DNA of 64,000 nt from Rhodococcus opacus (GCF_012396235.1 NZ_JAAXPA010000007.1:248001-312000), one strand, 5' to 3'. Shown: positions 17,580-30,341, counted from the first letter of the stretch. A program made the numbers and translations. Notes: generated by a model not told the origin, from the sequence alone.

Positions 17580-19028
17580 ATGCTCGAGGAAGCAGCAATC
17601 GCATCGGTGCAGACCGGCCTGTTCATCGGCGGCAAGTGGCGCGACAGCGCACGCACCATGCCGGTCCACGACCCGTCCACCGGACAGATCCTGTGCACGG
17701 TCGCCGACGCCGACGCCGCGGAGGCCCGCGAGGCGCTCGACGCGGCGGTGGCGGCGCAACCGTCGTGGGCGGCCACGACCCCCCGCGAACGCAGCACCAT
17801 CCTCATGAACGCGCACCGGCTGCTGCTCGAGAACGTCGACCGGCTCGCGCTGGTCATGACGCTCGAGATGGGCAAGCCACTCACCGAGGCGCGGGGCGAA
17901 ATCGCCTACGCCGCAGAGTTCTTCCGCTGGTTCGCCGAGGAGGCCGTCCGCATCGACGGCGGCTACATGACGGCGCCCGGCGGCGGGTCGCGGTTCCTCG
18001 TGACCCGCCAGCCCGTGGGGCCGAGCCTGCTCATCACCCCGTGGAACTTCCCGATGGCGATGGGCACCCGCAAGATCGGGCCCGCGATCGCCGCCGGGTG
18101 CACGTCCGTCATCAAGCCGGCAGCCCAGACGCCGCTGTCGATCCTGGCCCTCGCCGACATCCTCACCGAGGCCGGGCTGCCGGACGGCGTCGTCAACGTC
18201 GTCACCACGTCCAGCCCCGACGAGGTGATCACCCCCCTCATCCTCGACGGCAGGGCCCGCAAGCTCTCGTTCACCGGTTCGACCAAGGTCGGGAAGCATC
18301 TGCTCGAACTGTGCGCCCGCACGGTCATGCGCACGTCCATGGAACTCGGCGGCAACGCGCCGTTCCTCGTCTTCGACGACGCGAATCTCGACGACGCCGT
18401 CGACGGGGCCATGGCGGCGAAGATGCGCAACATCGGCCAGGCCTGCACGGCTGCCAACCGAATCCTCGTGCACAGTTCGGTCGCCGAGGAATTCACCCGC
18501 AAACTCACGCAACGAATGGAGGCCCTGCCCGTCGGGCGCGGCACCGAGGACGGCGTCGTCGTCGGACCGCTGATCGACGAGGCTGCCGTCGCGAAGGTGA
18601 GCAGTCTCGTCGCGGACGCGATCGACCGCGGCGCCTCGGTGCTCACCGGCGGCGAGGCACTCGACCGGCCGGGCAACTTCTACCCGGCGACGGTCCTGAC
18701 GGGTGTGCCCGACGACGCCGAGATGTGCCACAACGAGATCTTCGGACCGGTGGCCGCGATCAGCACGTTCGAGACCGAGGCCGAGGCCGTCGAACGGGCC
18801 AACGACACCCCGTACGGGCTGGTGGCCTACGTGTACACCGAGAGCCTCAAGCGCGGCATCCGTGTGTGCGAGGCGCTGGAGTCGGGCATGGTCGGGCTCA
18901 ACCAGGGTGTGGTGTCGAACCCGGCCGCGCCGTTCGGCGGCGTGAAGGAATCCGGGCTCGGACGCGAAGGCGGGACCACCGGCATCGACGAATTCCTCGA
19001 GACGAAGTACATCGGTGTCGCCGTCTAG
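17580..19028 (+). CDS. gabD: Succinate-semialdehyde dehydrogenase
   Basis: A 482-residue NAD(P)-dependent aldehyde dehydrogenase. It shows TPWNFPMAMGTRKIGPAIAA, the general-base glutamate in MELGGNAPF, and the catalytic cysteine in GQACTAANR. The sequence is of the SSADH type, and with gabT divergent it completes a GABA shunt to succinate. The start is ATG 17580 after a weak GGGGAA site. The stop lies three bases from the stop of the convergent hsaB. A broader aldehyde specificity is possible. Confidence 0.85.
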   Translation: MLEEAAIASVQTGLFIGGKWRDSARTMPVHDPSTGQILCTVADADAAEAREALDAAVAAQPSWAATTPRERSTILMNAHRLLLENVDRLALVMTLEMGKPLTEARGEIAYAAEFFRWFAEEAVRIDGGYMTAPGGGSRFLVTRQPVGPSLLITPWNFPMAMGTRKIGPAIAAGCTSVIKPAAQTPLSILALADILTEAGLPDGVVNVVTTSSPDEVITPLILDGRARKLSFTGSTKVGKHLLELCARTVMRTSMELGGNAPFLVFDDANLDDAVDGAMAAKMRNIGQACTAANRILVHSSVAEEFTRKLTQRMEALPVGRGTEDGVVVGPLIDEAAVAKVSSLVADAIDRGASVLTGGEALDRPGNFYPATVLTGVPDDAEMCHNEIFGPVAAISTFETEAEAVERANDTPYGLVAYVYTESLKRGIRVCEALESGMVGLNQGVVSNPAAPFGGVKESGLGREGGTTGIDEFLETKYIGVAV

Positions 19029-19031
19029 CAA

Positions 19032-22580
<3,549 letters not shown>

Positions 22581-22624
22581 AGGACGCTCCTGTCTCGTTC
22601 GATGGTTCACTTATCTTCTGAGAC

Positions 22625-22638
22625 TAGAACACGTTCCC
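22625..22638. promoter_or_regulatory. KstR-like box upstream of hsaA
   Basis: TAGAACACGTTCCC matches the published KstR motif TnnAACnnGTTnnA at all fixed positions except the last A. It lies 45 bases upstream of the hsaA GTG. Confidence 0.65.
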
Positions 22639-22727
22639 ATTTATGTCGAGATACCGGTAAAGGTGCTGTTTGACGGCCCGGGTCTGGAAGAAAGCCCCCG
22701 AAAATCTGGCGGATCGTGTCGAAGTTC

Positions 22728-22741
22728 TATAACGTGTTCTA
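22728..22741. promoter_or_regulatory. KstR box upstream of kshA
   Basis: TATAACGTGTTCTA is a perfect match to the KstR motif TnnAACnnGTTnnA, 29 bases upstream of the kshA ATG. The first six bases, TATAAC, could also serve as a -10 element, so repressor and polymerase sites would overlap. Confidence 0.8.
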
Positions 22742-22770
22742 CTAACAGCATGAAGGGATGTGAGGGCACA

Positions 22771-23955
22771 ATGGCGCAGATTCGCGAGATCGATGTGGGC
22801 ACGGTCCAGACCCGCTTCGCGCGTGGTTGGCACTGCCTCGGTTTGACCAAGACGTTCAAGGACGGCAAACCGCATTCGATCGAGGCATTCGGCACCAAAC
22901 TCGTCGTCTTCGCCGACAGCAAGGGCGAACTGAAGGTTCTGGACGCGTATTGCCGGCACATGGGCGGCGACCTGTCGCAGGGCACCGTGAAGGGCGACTC
23001 CGTGGCCTGCCCGTTCCACGACTGGCGCTGGGGCGGCAACGGCAAGTGCACCAGCATTCCCTACGCACGCCGGGTTCCCCCGATCGCCCGCACCCGGGCG
23101 TGGCTCACCCTCGAGCAGAACGGCCAGCTGTTCGTCTGGAACGACCCGGAGGGCAATCCCCCGCCGGAGAACGTGACCATCCCCCGCATCGAGGGCGCCT
23201 ACAGCGACGAATGGACCGACTGGACCTGGAACTCGATGCTGATCGAAGGGTCCAACTGCCGCGAGATCATCGACAACGTGGTCGACATGGCGCACTTCTT
23301 CTACATCCACTACGCGTTCCCGACGTACTTCAAGAACGTCTTCGAAGGCCACATCGCAACGCAGTACCTCAACACGAAGGGTCGCCCGGACGTCGGGATG
23401 GCGACGCAGTACGGCATGGAATCGCTGCTGCGCTCCGAGGCCGCGTACTACGGGCCGTCCTACATGATCAATCCGCTGTGGAACAGCTACGGCGGGTACG
23501 AGGTCGAGAGCGTCCTCATCAACTGCCACTATCCGGTGACGAACAATTCGTTCATGCTCCAGTACGGCGTCACCGTCAAGAAGCCGACCGGCATCGACGA
23601 CGAAACCGCCGACAAGCTGGCCGCGAAGTTCACCGAGGGCATCGCCGAGGGATTCCTGCAGGACGTCGAGATCTGGAAGAACAAGACCAAGATCGACAAC
23701 CCCCTGCTCTGCGACGAGGACGGTCCGGTCTACCAGCTGCGACGCTGGTACGACCAGTTCTACGTCGACGTCGCCGACGTCACCGACAAGATGACGCAGC
23801 GCTTCGAGTTCGAGGTCGACACCACCAAGGCCAACGAAGCCTGGCAGCACGAGGTCGAGGAGAACCTGGCCCGTCAGAAGGCCGAACGCGAGGCCGCGGA
23901 GCGGTCCGAAAGCACGACTGCGGAGCGGTCCGCGAACCGGGAAGCGCAGGTCTGA
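22771..23955 (+). CDS. kshA: KshA, oxygenase of 3-ketosteroid 9alpha-hydroxylase
   Basis: A 394-residue Rieske non-haem iron oxygenase. The Rieske ligands are in CRHMGGD and CPFHDW (near residues 66-87). The mononuclear iron ligands are in NVVDMAHFFYIHY. It 9alpha-hydroxylates 3-ketosteroids; with KstD this opens ring B. ATG 22771 follows GAGGG and is preferred over the in-frame ATG at 22750. The C-terminal tail after about residue 365 is rich in Glu, Arg and Ala. The reductase KshB is not in this window. Confidence 0.93.
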   Translation: MAQIREIDVGTVQTRFARGWHCLGLTKTFKDGKPHSIEAFGTKLVVFADSKGELKVLDAYCRHMGGDLSQGTVKGDSVACPFHDWRWGGNGKCTSIPYARRVPPIARTRAWLTLEQNGQLFVWNDPEGNPPPENVTIPRIEGAYSDEWTDWTWNSMLIEGSNCREIIDNVVDMAHFFYIHYAFPTYFKNVFEGHIATQYLNTKGRPDVGMATQYGMESLLRSEAAYYGPSYMINPLWNSYGGYEVESVLINCHYPVTNNSFMLQYGVTVKKPTGIDDETADKLAAKFTEGIAEGFLQDVEIWKNKTKIDNPLLCDEDGPVYQLRRWYDQFYVDVADVTDKMTQRFEFEVDTTKANEAWQHEVEENLARQKAEREAAERSESTTAERSANREAQV

Positions 23956-23957
23956 TC

Positions 23958-24305
23958 ATGAGTGCCTCGACCGAATGGGCCAAAGCTCCCGACTTCGCCG
24001 GGCAGCCTGCTCGGCTCGAGGCCATTCAAGCGCAAACGTTGGCCGACAAGGCCAATTACCTCGACGACGGCATGAACGAAGTCGAGTGCCGTACGTGCGG
24101 AACCTGTGTGCTGGTGCGCAAGAACAGCCTCGAGCACACGAGCGTCCAGTGGACGGACGACCCTGCGAAGACGTGCCCGACGTTCCGGGACGCCGTCGGC
24201 GAGGGACAGTCCACCGCGCTCCGCGAGGGGTGCCCGCGACTGTGGGACAGCATCAACCACGCGGTGATGGAGGGGTTCATCGACGTGCGGGATCGCGTCG
24301 AATAG
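23958..24305 (+). CDS. Small cysteine-rich protein co-transcribed with kshA
   Basis: A 115-residue soluble protein starting two bases after the kshA stop. It has five cysteines: CRTCGTC (C44, C47, C50), C73 in TCPTF and C92 in GCPRL. This spacing suggests metal or Fe-S binding, but it matches no ferredoxin pattern I recognise. A gene of similar size follows kshA in Mycobacterium tuberculosis (Rv3527, as I recall), which supports a conserved, unassigned role in steroid catabolism. There is no membrane segment or signal peptide. Confidence 0.7.
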   Translation: MSASTEWAKAPDFAGQPARLEAIQAQTLADKANYLDDGMNEVECRTCGTCVLVRKNSLEHTSVQWTDDPAKTCPTFRDAVGEGQSTALREGCPRLWDSINHAVMEGFIDVRDRVE

Positions 24306-24332
24306 TCGTCGGTACCGCTGCGGCGGATGCGT

Positions 24333-24383
24333 CGCCCGATGTGACATTCGTGCAGTCAGGCTGCACGAATGTCACATTGGGCG
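24333..24383 (+). terminator. Long hairpin terminator after the kshA operon
   Basis: Arms of 23 bp (24333-24355 and 24361-24383) pair with a single G-U wobble around the loop TCAGG. The inner stem reads GATGTGACATTCGTGCAG. It begins 28 bases after the stop of the small gene. No U-tract follows. Confidence 0.7.
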
Positions 24384-24438
24384 CTTAGGCTGGATGTGCC
24401 GTCGGATCCGGCGGTTCCAGCCGAGCCGGAGGCGCGCC

Positions 24439-24816
24439 ATGACAGGCCGAATCGTGCACTTCGAGATCCCCTTCGACGACGGTGACCGCGCACGAGCGTT
24501 CTATCGGGACGCATTCGGGTGGGCCATCGCCGAGATCCCCGACATGGACTACAGCATGGTCACCACCGGACCCGTCGGTGAGAGCGGCATGCCCGACGAA
24601 CCGGGTTACATCAACGGCGGCATGATGCAGCGCGGGGAAGTGACCTCTCCCGTGGTCACCGTCGACGTCGAGAGCATCGAATCCGCCCTCGAACGGATCG
24701 AATCCCTCGGTGGCAAGACCGTCACCGGCAGGACCCCCGTCGGGAACATGGGATTCGCCGCATACTTCACCGACTCCGAGGGCAACGTCGTCGGGCTGTG
24801 GGAGACCGCCCGCTGA
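24439..24816 (+). CDS. VOC-superfamily (glyoxalase-like) protein
   Basis: A 125-residue single-domain vicinal oxygen chelate protein: RIVHFEIPFDDGDRARAFYRDAFGW at the N-terminus and GFAAYFTDSEGNVVGLWE at the C-terminus. H7 and the terminal E are likely metal ligands. The exact role is unknown; family members include glyoxalases, thiol transferases and antibiotic-binding proteins. CGGAGG precedes the ATG. It sits between steroid genes but behind a strong terminator, so it may not belong to the pathway. Its stop directly abuts the palindrome at 24817. Confidence 0.75.
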   Translation: MTGRIVHFEIPFDDGDRARAFYRDAFGWAIAEIPDMDYSMVTTGPVGESGMPDEPGYINGGMMQRGEVTSPVVTVDVESIESALERIESLGGKTVTGRTPVGNMGFAAYFTDSEGNVVGLWETAR

Positions 24817-24862
24817 CCCGTGAGTACTTATTAACCGCGGGACGTTGATAAGTACTCACAGG
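24817..24862. repeat. Repeated long palindrome, copy 2 (bidirectional terminator-like)
   Basis: Arms of 19 bp (24817-24835 and 24844-24862) with one C-A mismatch, one wobble and an 8-base loop. The left arm reads CCCGTGAGTACTTATTAAC. It fills the gap between two convergent genes: it begins the base after the VOC gene stop, and its right arm contains the hsaF stop codon (24856-24858). Confidence 0.8.
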
Positions 24863-25923
24863 CGCTCGCGCTGCAGTTCGAGGGCGATGTCGATGAGCTG
24901 ATCTTCCTGGCCGCCGACGAGCTTGCGCTTGCCGGCGCGGACGAGGAGTTCGGCGGACGAGACGCCGTACCGTTCGGCCTGGCGTTCGGCGTGCTTGAGG
25001 AAGCTCGAGTAGACGCCGGCGTAGCCCATCATCAGCGCCTGACGGTCGAGGAGGCATTCGGCGGGCATCGCCGGACGCACCACGTCCTCGGCGGCGTCGG
25101 CGATCGCGAAGAAGTCGATCCCCGTCTTGATACCGATCTTGTCGCACACGCCGACAAACGCCTCGACCGGCGCGTTACCGGCACCGGCGCCGAATCGTCG
25201 TGTGCTGCCGTCGATCTGCTTGGCCCCTGCCCGAACGGCGGCGATCGAGTTGGCCACACCGAGTCCGAGGTTCTCGTGACCGTGGAAACCCACCTGGGCG
25301 TCCGAGCCGAGTTCCTGCACCAGCGCCTCGACGCGGTCCGACACCTGCTCGAGCACGAGCGCACCTGCGGAGTCGACGACGTACACGCACTGGCAGCCCG
25401 CGTCGGCCATGATGCGGGCCTGCTTGGCGAGCTTTTCCGGTGCGATCGAATGCGCCATCATCAGGAAGCCGACGGTCTCGAGACCGCGGTCGCGGGCCAG
25501 CCCGAAGTGCTGGATGGACACGTCCGCCTCGGTGCAGTGCGTGGCGATGCGGCAGATCGAGGCGCCGTTGTCCTGGGCGACGATGATGTCGTCCTTGATG
25601 CCGAGCCCCGGCAGCATGAGGAAGGCGATCTTCGCGTTCTTCGCCGTGTCGACGGCGATCGAGATGAGTTCCTGCTCCGGGACCTTGGAGAACCCGTAGT
25701 TGAACGAGGACCCACCGAGTCCGTCGCCGTGCGTCACCTCGATGACCGGGACCCCGGCGTTGTCGAGCGCACCGACGATGGCCCGGACCTCCTCACCGGT
25801 GAATTGGTGCCGCTTGTGGTGCGAACCGTCCCGCAGCGAGGTGTCGGTGACGCGGATGTCCCAACTGCTGCGCATATTTCCCGTCGCTCCGCTCGCCCCG
25901 TCGAATTGGACCATAGTGCTCAT
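24856..25923 (-). CDS. hsaF: HsaF, 4-hydroxy-2-oxo acid aldolase
   Basis: A 355-residue HMG-CoA-lyase-like TIM barrel. The catalytic [18 protein letters not shown] opens the barrel and [11 protein letters not shown] supplies metal histidines. It cleaves 4-hydroxy-2-oxohexanoate to pyruvate and propanal, which is passed to HsaG. The ATG at 25923 overlaps the hsaG stop (ATGA). About 20 residues precede the usual start of the fold. The stop codon is provided by the repeated palindrome. Confidence 0.9.
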   Translation of the reverse strand: MSTMVQFDGASGATGNMRSSWDIRVTDTSLRDGSHHKRHQFTGEEVRAIVGALDNAGVPVIEVTHGDGLGGSSFNYGFSKVPEQELISIAVDTAKNAKIAFLMLPGLGIKDDIIVAQDNGASICRIATHCTEADVSIQHFGLARDRGLETVGFLMMAHSIAPEKLAKQARIMADAGCQCVYVVDSAGALVLEQVSDRVEALVQELGSDAQVGFHGHENLGLGVANSIAAVRAGAKQIDGSTRRFGAGAGNAPVEAFVGVCDKIGIKTGIDFFAIADAAEDVVRPAMPAECLLDRQALMMGYAGVYSSFLKHAERQAERYGVSSAELLVRAGKRKLVGGQEDQLIDIALELQRERL

Positions 25924-26822
25924 GCCTCCACACTCAGGAGCTTCTGGGCGATCTCCTCGCCCACCTTGGTTGCCGCTGCGGTCATGATGTCGAGGTTGCC
26001 CGCGTACGGGGGCAGGAAGTCGCCTGCACCCTCGACCTCGACGAACGTCGTGACCGTCGCCTGCCCGCCCGACACGACGCTCGGGTCGTCGAACTGCGGT
26101 TCGTTGAGCAGCCGGTAGCCGGGGACGTACTGCTGGATGTCCGCGACGACGCGGTGGATGGAATCGGTGATGGCGGCGCGGTCGGCGTCCTCGGGTATCG
26201 CGCAGAAGATCGTGTCCCGCATGATCATCGGCGGGTCGGCCGGGTTGAGGATGATGATGGCCTTGCCGCGCTGCGCTCCGCCGATGGTTTCGATGCCGCG
26301 GCTGGTGGTCTTGGTGAACTCGTCGATGTTGGCGCGGGTGCCCGGGCCCGCGGAGACGGATGCCACCGACGCGACGATCTCGGCATACGGCACGTCGACG
26401 ACGCGGGAGACGGCGTACACGATCGGGATCGTGGCCTGCCCTCCGCACGTGATCATGTTGACGTTGGGGGCGCCGAGGTGTTCGCGCAGGTTCGCCGGCG
26501 GGACCACGGCCGGTCCGACGGCGGCGGGTGTCAGGTCGACGGCCCGGATGCTGGCGGCCTCATACCGCGGTGCGGCCTCCCGATGCACGTACGCGGACGT
26601 GGCCTCGAAGACGAGATCGGGTTTCTCCGGCTGGTTCAGCAACCAGTCGACACCCTCGGCCGACGTCTCCAGTCCCATCTTGCGGGCCCGTGCCAGGCCC
26701 TCGCTCTCGGGGTCGATCCCGATCATCCACCGGGGTTCGAGCCACTCGGATCGCTGCAGCTTGTAGAGCAGGTCGGTGCTGATATTGCCCGAACCGACGA
26801 TCGCCACACTTGCCTTGGTCAT
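25920..26822 (-). CDS. hsaG: HsaG, acylating propanal/acetaldehyde dehydrogenase
   Basis: A 300-residue CoA-acylating aldehyde dehydrogenase of the DmpF/BphJ type. It has an N-terminal NAD fold ([19 protein letters not shown]) and the catalytic cysteine in [12 protein letters not shown]. It turns propanal from HsaF into propionyl-CoA. ATG 26822 has GGAG eight bases upstream. It lies 10 bases after hsaE and overlaps hsaF by four bases. Confidence 0.9.
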   Translation of the reverse strand: MTKASVAIVGSGNISTDLLYKLQRSEWLEPRWMIGIDPESEGLARARKMGLETSAEGVDWLLNQPEKPDLVFEATSAYVHREAAPRYEAASIRAVDLTPAAVGPAVVPPANLREHLGAPNVNMITCGGQATIPIVYAVSRVVDVPYAEIVASVASVSAGPGTRANIDEFTKTTSRGIETIGGAQRGKAIIILNPADPPMIMRDTIFCAIPEDADRAAITDSIHRVVADIQQYVPGYRLLNEPQFDDPSVVSGGQATVTTFVEVEGAGDFLPPYAGNLDIMTAAATKVGEEIAQKLLSVEA

Positions 26823-26832
26823 GAACACACTC

Positions 26833-27618
26833 CTACTTGAACTGCAGGGATACGGAGCCGAGCCCACTGAACTCGGCGCGGAAGTGATCGCCCGGATGCG
26901 CGTCGATGGCGCGGGTGCACGATCCGGGCAGCACGATGTCGCCGGCCTTCAACCGGACGCCGAAGCTCTCGACCTTCTGCGCGAGCCAGGCGACGGCCGT
27001 CACCGGGTTGCCGAGCACGGCGTCGCTGCGTCCCTCGGCCTTGGTCTCGCCGTTGCTCGTCAGGACGGCGTCGATGGCCGTGATGTCGATGTCCGCGGGC
27101 TGCACCCGGTTCTTGCCGAGCACGAAACCGGCGGACGACGCGTTGTCCGCGATCGTGTCGGGCAGTGTGATCTTCCAATCGGTGATCCGGCTGTCGATCA
27201 GCTCGATGGACGGCGCGAACGCCACGGTGGCGTCCAGGACGTCCTGCTCGGTGCAGCCTGCGCCGGGGAGGTCGGCGCCCAACACGAACGCGACCTCGAC
27301 CTCGACGCGCGGGAAGCAGAACCGCGCCGTGTCGACGGGTTGGTCCTCGAAGACCTCCATGTCGGCGAGCAGGTGGCCGTAGTCGGGTTCGTCGACGCCC
27401 ATCATCTGCTGCATGGCGAGGGACGACAGGCCGACCTTGTGCCCGACGACCTTGGCGCCGTCCTGCAGCCGGCGGCGGATGTTGATCAGCTGGATCTCGT
27501 AGGCGTCGACGACGTCGATGTCGGGATGGTCGGCGGTCAGGGGGCCGATGGGAGCGCGGCCCCGTTCCGCGGCGTCGAGCTGATTCGCCAACTCGGTGCG
27601 TAGTTGGGTCGAGAGCAT
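26833..27618 (-). CDS. hsaE: HsaE, 2-hydroxypentadienoate-type hydratase
   Basis: A 261-residue member of the fumarylacetoacetase-like hydratase group. It shows [17 protein letters not shown] near residue 60, metal-ligand acidic residues in [11 protein letters not shown], and the C-terminal [17 protein letters not shown]. It hydrates 2-hydroxyhexa-2,4-dienoate from HsaD to the HsaF substrate. It is the first gene of hsaE-hsaG-hsaF, divergent from kstD. Start ATG 27618 gives the normal family length. Confidence 0.9.
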   Translation of the reverse strand: MLSTQLRTELANQLDAAERGRAPIGPLTADHPDIDVVDAYEIQLINIRRRLQDGAKVVGHKVGLSSLAMQQMMGVDEPDYGHLLADMEVFEDQPVDTARFCFPRVEVEVAFVLGADLPGAGCTEQDVLDATVAFAPSIELIDSRITDWKITLPDTIADNASSAGFVLGKNRVQPADIDITAIDAVLTSNGETKAEGRSDAVLGNPVTAVAWLAQKVESFGVRLKAGDIVLPGSCTRAIDAHPGDHFRAEFSGLGSVSLQFK

Positions 27619-27673
27619 GGTGTGAGGACCTTCCCTGAAGTTCGTTTGCGTGCGCACGCCCACCGGTTTCCAC

Positions 27674-27687
27674 TGCAACGTGTTTCG
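27674..27687. promoter_or_regulatory. KstR-like box upstream of hsaE
   Basis: TGCAACGTGTTTCG fits TnnAACnnGTTnnA at every fixed position except the last base. It lies 56 bases upstream of the hsaE start codon. Confidence 0.6.
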
Positions 27688-27751
27688 TTCTTGTTTGTTG
27701 TCGTCAGTAATACTTCCTGGCAGAAAGGATGGACTGACAACCCCATCATTC

Positions 27752-27765
27752 TATAACGTGTTCTA
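27752..27765. promoter_or_regulatory. KstR box abutting the kstD start codon
   Basis: TATAACGTGTTCTA is a perfect KstR motif, identical to the kshA copy (18 bases identical including flanks, TTCTATAACGTGTTCTAC). It ends only one base before the kstD ATG at 27767, leaving no room for a ribosome binding site. Confidence 0.8.
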
Positions 27766-27766
27766 C

Positions 27767-29485
27767 ATGAGCAAGCACGAATACGACATCGTGGTCGTCG
27801 GTAGCGGTGCCGGTGGAATGACCGCGGCCCTTACCGCGGCCCACAAGGGACTCAGCGTCGTCATCCTCGAAAAGGCGCCACACTTCGGCGGCTCCACCGC
27901 GCGCTCCGGTGGTGGCGTGTGGATCCCGAACAACGAGGCGCTGATCGCCGCGGGAGTCGAGGACACCACGGACGCCGCGCGGACCTACCTGCACAGCATC
28001 ATCGGCGACGTCGTCCCGAAGGACCGGATCGACGCCTACATCGACCGCGGCCCCGAGATGCTGTCGTTCGTGCTGAAGAACAGCCCACTGAAACTGCAGT
28101 GGGTGCCCGAATACTCCGACTACTATCCCGAGGCCCCCGGCGGACGGCTCGGCGGACGGTCCGTCGAACCGACACCGTTCGACGGCAGGAAACTCGGCGC
28201 CGACCTCGCGAAGCTCGAACCCGATTACGTCAAGGCACCGTCGAATTTCGTGATCACCCAAGCCGATTACCGCTGGCTGAACCTGTTGATGCGCAACCCG
28301 CGCGGCCCGCTGCGCGCCGCCCGGGTCGGGCTCCGATTCCTCGGAGCCAAGCTTACGGGGAAGCGCCTGCTCGTCCGCGGTCAGGCGCTCGTCGCCGGAC
28401 TGCAGGCCGGACTGAAGGCCGCCGGTGTCCCGATCCTGCTCGACACCCCGCTCACCGACCTGTACGTGGAGGACGGCGTGGTCAAGGGCGTCAACGCCAC
28501 GGTCGACGGACAGCCGCAGGTGTTCCGGGCGCGCCGCGGCGTCGTGATCGCCTCGGGCGGCTTCGAGCACAACGACGAGGCCCGCAAGAAGTATCAGCGG
28601 GCACCGATCGGCACCGAATGGACCGTCGGCGCGAAGGCCAACACGGGCGACGGCATCTGGGCGGGCGAAAAGCTCGGCGCCGCGCTCGATCTGATGGAAG
28701 ACGCCTGGTGGGGACCGTCCATCCCGCTGACCGGCGGCCCGTGGTTCGCGCTGTCCGAACGGAGCCTGCCCGGCTGCATCATGATCAACGAATCCGGCAA
28801 GCGCTTCGTCAACGAATCCGCGCCGTACGTCGAGGCGACGCACGCGATGTACGGCGGCACGCACGGGCAGGGCGACGGACCGGGCGAAAACGTGCCGTGC
28901 TGGCTCGTCCTCGACCAGCGTTACCGCGACCGGTACGCGTTCGCCGGAGTCACCCCGCGCTCCCCGTTCCCGGGTCGCTGGCTGAAGGCCGGTGTGATCG
29001 TCAAGGCGGGCACCGTCGCCGAGCTGGCCGGGAAGATCGGCGTGCCGATCGACGCACTCACCGAAACGGTCTCGCGTTTCAACACTTTCGCCCGGAACGG
29101 CAAGGACGAGGACTTCGGCCGTGGTGAGAGCGGTTACGACCACTACTACGGGGATCCCCGCAACAAGCCCAATCCGAGCCTCGGGGCGCTCGAGAAGGCG
29201 CCGTTCTTCGCCGTCAAAATGGTCCCCGGCGACCTCGGCACCAAGGGCGGTCTCCGCACCGACCGCAACGCCCGCGTGCTGCGGGAGGACGGCAGCACGA
29301 TCGAGAACCTCTATGCGGTGGGCAATGCCAGCGGCCCGGTGATGGGCCACACCTACGCAGGCCCCGGCGCGACCATCGGCCCGGCGATGACGTTCGGCTA
29401 TCTCGCGGTTCTCGATATCCTCGACAAGTCCTCCCAGGCCGATTCCCCGACGTCACTCACCGGAGACACCACCAATGCCCATTGA
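27767..29485 (+). CDS. kstD: 3-Ketosteroid delta1-dehydrogenase
   Basis: A 572-residue FAD-dependent succinate dehydrogenase/fumarate reductase-like flavoprotein. The N-terminal FAD motif is VVVGSGAGGMTAALTAA. The expected active-site residues are present: a tyrosine in NESAPYVE (Y354) and Y530/glycine in HTYAGPG. It introduces the C1-C2 double bond in ring A, which with 9alpha-hydroxylation breaks ring B. The start at 27767 places the Rossmann strand right at the N-terminus. No ribosome binding site precedes it, so a leaderless mRNA is likely. It overlaps the MaoC gene by 11 bases. Confidence 0.9.
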   Translation: MSKHEYDIVVVGSGAGGMTAALTAAHKGLSVVILEKAPHFGGSTARSGGGVWIPNNEALIAAGVEDTTDAARTYLHSIIGDVVPKDRIDAYIDRGPEMLSFVLKNSPLKLQWVPEYSDYYPEAPGGRLGGRSVEPTPFDGRKLGADLAKLEPDYVKAPSNFVITQADYRWLNLLMRNPRGPLRAARVGLRFLGAKLTGKRLLVRGQALVAGLQAGLKAAGVPILLDTPLTDLYVEDGVVKGVNATVDGQPQVFRARRGVVIASGGFEHNDEARKKYQRAPIGTEWTVGAKANTGDGIWAGEKLGAALDLMEDAWWGPSIPLTGGPWFALSERSLPGCIMINESGKRFVNESAPYVEATHAMYGGTHGQGDGPGENVPCWLVLDQRYRDRYAFAGVTPRSPFPGRWLKAGVIVKAGTVAELAGKIGVPIDALTETVSRFNTFARNGKDEDFGRGESGYDHYYGDPRNKPNPSLGALEKAPFFAVKMVPGDLGTKGGLRTDRNARVLREDGSTIENLYAVGNASGPVMGHTYAGPGATIGPAMTFGYLAVLDILDKSSQADSPTSLTGDTTNAH

Positions 29486-30341
29486 TCCGAACATCGCCAT
29501 CGGAGCCGAACTGCCCGTTCAGGAGTTCTCCTGGACCAGTTCCGACGTGCAGCACTACCACCTCGCTCTCGGTGCCGGATCCCGTCCGCTCGACGAGAAG
29601 GAGTTGCGGTACCTCACCGACGGGAAGCCGCAGGTGCTCCCCACGTTCGCCACGGTGGCCGCGAATTTCCACGCGACCGAGGCCCCGCGTGTGTCGTTCC
29701 CGGGAGTCGAGATCGACCTCGCCAACGTGGTCCACGGCAGCCAGGAAGTGACCGTGCACCAGCCGATTCCCCCGGAGGGCAAGGCCCGCACCACCACCCG
29801 AATCGCCGAAGTGTGGGACAAGGGCAAGGCCGCCGTCATCGTGCAGGAATCGACGACCACCGACCTCGACGGCACTCCCCTGTGGACCGGGCGGTCGTCC
29901 ATCTTCGCCCGCGGCGAAGGCGGTTTCGGGGGTGAGCGCGGACCGTCCCAGTCCGTCGAGTTGCCCGACCGGCCTGCCGACGTCGAGGTCGACACCCCCG
30001 TCCTTCCGCAGCAGGCGCTGATGTACCGGATGTGCGGCGACCGCAACCCCCTGCATTCCGACCCGAAGTTCGCTTCCGCCGCAGGGTTTCCCGCCCCGAT
30101 TCTGCACGGCCTGTGCACGTACGGGATGGTGTGCAAAGCGGCCGTGGACGCGGTGCTCGACTCGGACGCGTCGCAGGTCGCGGGGTTCCGAGTCCGGTTC
30201 GCGGGGGTGGTTTTTCCCGGCGAGACGCTGCACACGCGGATCTGGCGGGACGAGGGCCGGCTCCTCATCTCGGCCACGGTTCCCGAGCGCGATCATGCTC
30301 CGGCCCTGGCAGACGTGGTGCTGACCCTGGCCCAGGGGTGA
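29475..30341 (+). CDS. hsd4B: MaoC-like enoyl-CoA hydratase of steroid degradation
   Basis: A 288-residue double hot-dog hydratase 2. The active-site motif MCGDRNPLHSDPKFASAAGF and the following PILHGLCTYG lie near residues 186-215. It hydrates an enoyl-CoA during side-chain or ring beta-oxidation. The pairing of kstD with a downstream MaoC protein is also seen in M. tuberculosis (Rv3537-Rv3538, hsd4B), from which the symbol is taken by analogy. The ATG lies inside the kstD 3' end. Confidence 0.8.
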   Translation: MPIDPNIAIGAELPVQEFSWTSSDVQHYHLALGAGSRPLDEKELRYLTDGKPQVLPTFATVAANFHATEAPRVSFPGVEIDLANVVHGSQEVTVHQPIPPEGKARTTTRIAEVWDKGKAAVIVQESTTTDLDGTPLWTGRSSIFARGEGGFGGERGPSQSVELPDRPADVEVDTPVLPQQALMYRMCGDRNPLHSDPKFASAAGFPAPILHGLCTYGMVCKAAVDAVLDSDASQVAGFRVRFAGVVFPGETLHTRIWRDEGRLLISATVPERDHAPALADVVLTLAQG

